Below the pieces are notes generated by a model. The model was given only the letters and a program-made list of their open reading frames with translations, was not told where the DNA came from and searched no databases. 64,000 nt of DNA from Streptomyces cynarae. GTDB taxonomy: Bacteria > Actinomycetota > Actinomycetes > Streptomycetales > Streptomycetaceae. Position numbers and translations under genes: made by a program. Below, one piece after another: positions 61,201 to 64,000 of this stretch. The stretch covers positions 6,788,001-6,852,000 of the forward strand of contig NZ_CP106793.1 in assembly GCF_025642135.1 (NCBI RefSeq), written 5' to 3'. Positions within the stretch are counted from its first letter, which is position 1. Every line of letters begins with the position of its first letter.

Positions 61201-61622
61201 ATCGAGTCGGCACCGAGGTCGTCGAAGAAGTGGCTGTCGACGGATAGGTGCTCGGTTGCCACGATTTCGGCGAGCACCGCGGCGAAGCGTTGCTCGCATG
61301 TGGCGGGAGTGGTCGGGTTGGGAGCCGGGTCGGCGGTCAGGTCGTCGTTGGCGAGGGCGGCTGCGAGGCTTCGTATCGTCGGGTGCTTGTAGACGTCGGG
61401 CATCGACACCGGGGGCAGGTCGGTCTGTTTGCGTACCCGGGCGCAGAAGCGGGCCATCGTCATCGAGTCGGCACCGAGGTCGTCGAAGAAGTGGCTGTCG
61501 ACGGATAGGTGCTCGGTTGCCACGATTTCGGCGAGCACCGCGGCGAAGCGTTGCTCGCATGTGGCGGGAGTGGTCGGACTGTCAGCCGGACCAGCGGTCA
61601 AGACGTCGTGAGAGTTCCCCAT
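58224..61622 (-). CDS. Pls/PosA-type membrane synthetase with four tandem carrier domains and no A domain
   Basis: Protein of 1132 residues. It begins with four carrier domains at 87-residue spacing; each has DDLGADSMTMARF with phosphopantetheine Ser at 53, 140, 227 and 314. Their DNA is nearly identical (see the 261-bp repeats). From about 370 to the end is the NRPS terminal domain seen in epsilon-poly-L-lysine synthetase and PosA relatives: several membrane segments alternating with left-handed-helix hexapeptide parts (LGAKVGRGAVIF, LSIGDGAVIRKDS, IGAGCTLGVGAFVHYGVTMG) and GAPSFVIPRS. In Pls that part polymerises amino acids in the membrane; Pls has an A domain at the front, which is missing here. 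Activation should come from the ligase at 55222. AAGGGA precedes ATG 61622. Confidence 0.9.
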   Translation of the reverse strand: MGNSHDVLTAGPADSPTTPATCEQRFAAVLAEIVATEHLSVDSHFFDDLGADSMTMARFCARVRKQTDLPPVSMPDVYKHPTIRSLAAALANDDLTADPAPNPTTPATCEQRFAAVLAEIVATEHLSVDSHFFDDLGADSMTMARFCARVRKQTDLPPVSMPDVYKHPTIRSLAAALANDDLTADPAPNPTTPATCEQRFAAVLAEIVATEHLSVDSHFFDDLGADSMTMARFCARVRKQTDLPPVSMPDVYKHPTIRSLAAALANDDLTADPAPNPTTPATCEQRFAAVLAEIVATEHLSVDSHFFDDLGADSMTMARFCARVRKQTDLPPVSMPDVYKHPTIRSLAAALANARTDTKTRPASQPTTPAALIEPPRRARNGEYILCGALQLLFLLGYPALTTIVAVKGYAWVSAGPNPVSIYLRAVAYGGAMFLGLCALPILLKWALIGRWKTQQIRVWSMAYFRFWLVKTLVQRNPMALFVGSPLYVLYLRALGAKVGRGAVIFSRNVPVCTDLLSIGDGAVIRKDSFFNGYRAHNGIIQTGAVSLGKDALVGEMTVLDIWTSLGDGAQLGHSSSLHAGQTAPDGERWHGSPAQPTDVDSQRIPTMDVSTRRRVVFATVQLVNLLLVGTPLTFVVVVLALTKVPQLVTLSAAGPVSFTSWGFYRDDALVISAVLFFGAVLVGLVFVGTVPRVLNLFIKPDKVYPLYGFHYWIHRAITRTSNSRFHITLFGGTSYIVHYLRWLGYDLRGVRQTGSNFGEMVKHDTPFLSAVGSGTMVADGLSIINADLSNTSFRVSRVSIGAENFLGNMIAYPAQGKTGDNCLLATKVMAPVDGQVRKGVGLLGAPSFVIPRSVKRDKQLDVGSKDELRRRLRAKNVYNTISMALFLLVRWTFIFIVTVLYLAAVDLWGSLGALAFALATAGVFVCTVAYNVLVDRLVRPLQALRPQGCSIYDRAFWRHERFWKVSSLAYVLLFNGTPLKNVIWRLLGMRIGRRVFDDGLRVPERTFTAIGDDCTLNVDTIIQCHSQEDGGFKSDRIVIGAGCTLGVGAFVHYGVTMGDGAVLATSSFLMKGEEMPPHALWGGNPAKKMREQSAGLSGAQDQPRRLRRRFRPRRLTLGKRGTQGRFDGRSA
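60565..61608 (-). repeat. Four tandem 261-bp coding repeats (carrier domains)
   Basis: Units start at 60565, 60826, 61087 and 61348 with exactly 261-bp period. Only a few single-base differences are visible between units (for example GACACC/GATACC and GGTGGCC/GGTTGCC). The identity implies recent duplication or ongoing gene conversion. Each unit is one carrier domain plus a TADPAPNPTTPATCEQRF linker. Confidence 0.95.
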
Positions 61623-62303
61623 CGGCTGGGTCCCTTGAGGAAGATCCGAGTGGTCGATGCAGGCGCGCTGAACTACATGAGCGAGATTTACGCACTTGCC
61701 TGGACTGCTATGGGAGCTGCGGCCGGAACGCAGCTGAGTGATCGCCCACCTTGACCGTGGCGGTCTTGGCCGGCCCTGCTCAGCGGTCTGATCCGGCCGA
61801 CTGGATGCACAATATTGCTTACGCGCAACGCCTCCCTCGACCGCAGCGGCAAGGGGCCGGCCGATGGAGCTTCCGTCCCCATCAGCAACCGCCGCTGCCG
61901 TTCATCCAGGTGCGCCAAAAGATCACACCGGACTTCGCGGCCAGTCCCGCCTCGATCCCCTGCCCCGTCCCCTCAGTGCAATCCTGGTCTCCTGAAATTG
62001 GCCGCGAGAACAGAAAACCAAGGGTCTTTTCTCAGGCTACGACTGTGTGCGCAAGGGGGCGAGCTGACGCTCGCCGAGCAGGAGAGGCGGGAGCCAAGGC
62101 CCCGGCAGTCGGGCGGGTTGTCCGGGTTCACGATGATCGGCGGGCGGGGGAGCGGGAACGAAGCAGACACGGCCCCTTATGGATCATGGAGGTGTCGAAG
62201 CGTCACGATCTGCAAGCATGCCGTGTCCGTTCCTCCAGCAGCTCCCACGTCCGCTGCCGTGCTGGCAGCGGCCTCGCCTCGGGAGCCACGCCGGGCCCAG
62301 GGC
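61623..62303. other. AT-richer intergenic region with possible IS630 scrap
   Basis: About 680 bp without a convincing gene, visibly less GC-rich than the surroundings, probably holding the promoter of the leftward island operon. At about 62050-62110 one frame reads CAQGGELTLAEQERRE, resembling the first residues of IS630-type transposases, but the fragment is too short to be sure. Confidence 0.4.
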
Positions 62304-62570
62304 GGGGAAGTCGCCGCGCTGCCGGCCGAGTTCGCGCGCATCCCGGACCCCCGTGCCGGGTGCCGACGCCGCTTCCCGCCACGGTCTCTCCTGGCGTGGT
62401 CCGTGTGCGCTGACTCCGGCGGGCCACGACTCGCTCACCGCGGCGGCCGAGTGATGCCGGCGTGCCACCGACGCCGAACTCGCCGCCCTCAGGGTCGCCG
62501 GCCGGGCCGGCATCGCCACCGCCCGACGCCCGCGCCGACCGGCACCGCGTCCTCGCGCTCTGCGGACTCG
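62304..62570 (+). pseudogene. Decayed ISAs1-family transposase N-terminus
   Basis: Across frames the region reads GEVAALPAEFARIPDPRAG, then AGHDSLTAAAE-stop and ATDAELAALRVAGRAG, then HRVLALCGLA. This is the order of the N-terminal domain of ISAs1 (H-repeat) transposases (IPDPR, LLAL-CA, SLTAAAEW, ATVRRVL). It has a TGA in place of the conserved Trp and at least one frameshift. The DDE catalytic part is missing. It lies at the right border of the NRPS-like island. Confidence 0.6.
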
Positions 62571-62744
62571 CATGATCGCAACCCGCGCATCCAACCTGAA
62601 CGCCGCGCCCTGGACCAGCACTGCCTGTGACCCTGCCGAAAAACCGGTGGCGCCCGAACGCGGGCACCTCTAGGGTGAAGTCCGCTTCACGTGGTGGCCG
62701 TTGGCCGCTGCTGTCGGCCGAGTGAGAAACGGGAGGTGTGACCG

Positions 62745-62816
62745 ATGGCTGTCTCTGTGATGGGCGCTGCCCGCAACCAGAAGTTCGTCCACTCCACCTC
62801 CGTGGTCTCCGGCTGA
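62745..62816 (+). CDS. 23-residue small ORF, copy B (upstream of rsgA)
   Basis: ATG 62745 follows GGGAGG at 8-nt spacing. Same length as the ORF at 54621-54692 and 13/23 identical residues (MGAAR, Q, F, ST, VV, final G). It ends 63 bp before the rsgA start in the same direction, so it may be a leader peptide of rsgA or a separate micropeptide. The frame on the other strand is also open but has no ribosome site. Confidence 0.65.
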   Translation: MAVSVMGAARNQKFVHSTSVVSG

Positions 62817-62879
62817 TCTTTCCTGCTTCTTCGCGCCTGTGAGTGCGCGCGGCCGGGGCCGCCCTGTGAAGGGTTCCCC

Positions 62880-63995
62880 TTGAATCTCTCTTCTCTTTCG
62901 GTTTCTTCGGCTTCGTCGCACCCTCTGGCCCCGTACGGCTGGGACGGGCGCTGGGAAGCGGAGTTCGCTCCGTATGCCGAGCAGGGCCTCCTGCCCGGCC
63001 GTGTCGTACGGGTCGACCGTGGCCAGTGCGACGTTGTCACCCCCGTCGGTACCGTCCGTGCCGACACCGAGTTCGTCGTCCCCCGTGACCCGATGAAGGT
63101 CGTGTGCACGGGAGACTGGGTCGCGGTCGACCCTGAAGGCAGCGATCCGCGGTACGTACGGACGTATTTGCCGCGCCGTACCGCCTTCGTCCGCTCCACC
63201 TCCTCCAAGCGGTCCGAGGGGCAGATCCTCGCGGCCAACGTCGACCACGCGGTCGTCGCCGTCTCGCTCGCCGCGGAGCTGGACCTCGGCCGCATCGAAC
63301 GCTTCCTCGCCCTGGCCTGGGAGTCCGGGGCGCAGCCGGTCGTGGTGCTCACCAAGGCCGATGTGGTGCCGGACGCGACGACGCTCTCGTACTTCGTCCA
63401 GGACGTGGAGACGACCGCGCCCGGCGTGCCGGTGCTGCCGGTCAGCGCGCGGCAGGGCGAAGGGCTCGACGTGCTGACCGCGATCCTGTCCGGCGGTACG
63501 TCCGTGCTGCTGGGGCAGTCCGGCGCGGGCAAGTCCACCCTGGCCAACGCACTCCTCGGCGAGGACGTCATGTACGTCCAGGCCACGCGGGAGGTGGACG
63601 AGAAGGGCCGCCATACGACGACCACGCGCAACCTGCTCGCGCTGCCGGGCGGGGGAGTGCTGATCGACACGCCGGGGCTGCGCGGGGTCGGTCTCTGGGA
63701 CGCCGAGAGCGGGGTCGGGCAGGTCTTCTCCGAGATCGAGGAACTGGCCGAGCGGTGCCGCTTCCACGACTGCGCGCACGCCGCGGAGCCGGGCTGCGCG
63801 GTGCTGGCGGCGGTCGAGGCCGGGGAACTGCCGGAGCGGCGCCTGGAGAGCTACCGCAAGCTGCTGCGGGAGAACCAGTGGATCGTGGCGAAGACGGACG
63901 CGCGCGTACGGGCGGAGCTGCGGCGGGACTGGAAGAGGAAGGGAGCACAGGGCAGGGCGGCGATGGAGGCCAAGCGGGGGCACTGGTCGTCCTAG
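62880..63995 (+). CDS. rsgA: Ribosome small subunit-dependent GTPase A
   Basis: Circularly permuted GTPase of 371 residues assisting late 30S subunit maturation. An N-terminal OB-fold (GRVVRVDRGQCDVVTPVGTV) is followed by the permuted GTPase motifs in order G4 (VVLTKADVV), G1 (LLGQSGAGKSTLANALLG) and G3 (IDTPGLR), then a zinc-binding region with Cys/His in CRFHDCAHAAEPGCAV. The TTG start at 62880 has GAAGGG about 6 nt upstream. The protein is complete in the window, ending at TAG 63993-63995. It is a conserved core gene that probably marks the right edge of the inserted island. Confidence 0.95.
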   Translation: MNLSSLSVSSASSHPLAPYGWDGRWEAEFAPYAEQGLLPGRVVRVDRGQCDVVTPVGTVRADTEFVVPRDPMKVVCTGDWVAVDPEGSDPRYVRTYLPRRTAFVRSTSSKRSEGQILAANVDHAVVAVSLAAELDLGRIERFLALAWESGAQPVVVLTKADVVPDATTLSYFVQDVETTAPGVPVLPVSARQGEGLDVLTAILSGGTSVLLGQSGAGKSTLANALLGEDVMYVQATREVDEKGRHTTTTRNLLALPGGGVLIDTPGLRGVGLWDAESGVGQVFSEIEELAERCRFHDCAHAAEPGCAVLAAVEAGELPERRLESYRKLLRENQWIVAKTDARVRAELRRDWKRKGAQGRAAMEAKRGHWSS

Positions 63996-64000
63996 CCGCG

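Noticed and set aside
60565..61608. Regularly spaced repeats suggesting a CRISPR array
   Set aside because: The period is 261 bp with no spacers; the repeats are carrier-domain codons.
62045..62115. IS630 transposase start
   Set aside because: Resemblance covers about 16 residues (CAQGGELT...); insufficient for a separate feature.

Overview
The window is high-GC actinobacterial DNA. Streptomyces is the likely genus: nearly all real reading frames have G/C third positions, AldO-type alditol oxidase and RsgA are present, and catabolic loci, Tat-secreted enzymes, MFS/ABC exporters and natural-product genes are interspersed. I saw no rRNA, tRNA or CRISPR array.

Layout. 0-9 kb: the 5' part of a seven-HAMP sensor kinase, an APC amino-acid permease, an SDR divergent from a LysR gene broken by a 43-bp repeat element, then a DUF1062 protein, a GNAT and a VOC protein. 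9-15 kb: a pectin/arabinogalactan locus with a beta-strand-repeat surface protein, a 5'-deleted GH43-ricin fragment, a frameshifted PL4 rhamnogalacturonan lyase and a divergent CE12 acetylesterase that carries a second copy of the 43-bp element. 15-17.5 kb: a PEP mutase/isocitrate lyase-family enzyme and a LuxR-type regulator.

17.6-30.9 kb is a biosynthetic cluster. A leftward operon (phzC-phzD-phzE-MFS-amine oxidase) makes trans-2,3-dihydro-3-hydroxyanthranilate (DHHA). A rightward operon holds two PGM1/BtrJ-type ATP-grasp ligases, a third ATP-grasp ligase, an SDR that could aromatise DHHA to 3-hydroxyanthranilate, an F420-type oxidoreductase and a methyltransferase. The phenazine-assembly genes are absent. 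I infer a small amide or peptide built on DHHA or 3-hydroxyanthranilate. Two matching palindromes sit in the divergent promoter.

31-36.6 kb: a glycosyltransferase relic, a secreted GH5 enzyme, an APH-like kinase, a TetR/hydrolase pair and a frameshifted MFS gene. 36.6-49.9 kb: a galactoside system. A leftward eight-gene chain holds a Tat lipoprotein binding protein, two sugar ABC permeases, a GH2 beta-galactosidase, an MFS and a three-gene ABC-2 exporter. A GH30 beta-1,6-galactanase and a ROK repressor follow. 50-54.5 kb: AldO, a radical SAM protein with unusual cysteine spacing, and a membrane protein ending in a CBM2 domain.

54.6-62.8 kb is the most unusual part: a small NRPS-like island bracketed by two related 23-codon ORFs. 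It encodes a carrier protein, an exosortase-A-type AMP ligase, a SyrP-like dioxygenase and a Pls/PosA-type membrane synthetase in which the usual N-terminal adenylation domain is replaced by four nearly identical tandem carrier domains. Relics of a PLP decarboxylase, a condensation domain and an ISAs1-family transposase lie within it. RsgA closes the window. Several genes across the window carry single frameshifts or truncations; whether these are decay or sequencing error must be tested on reads.
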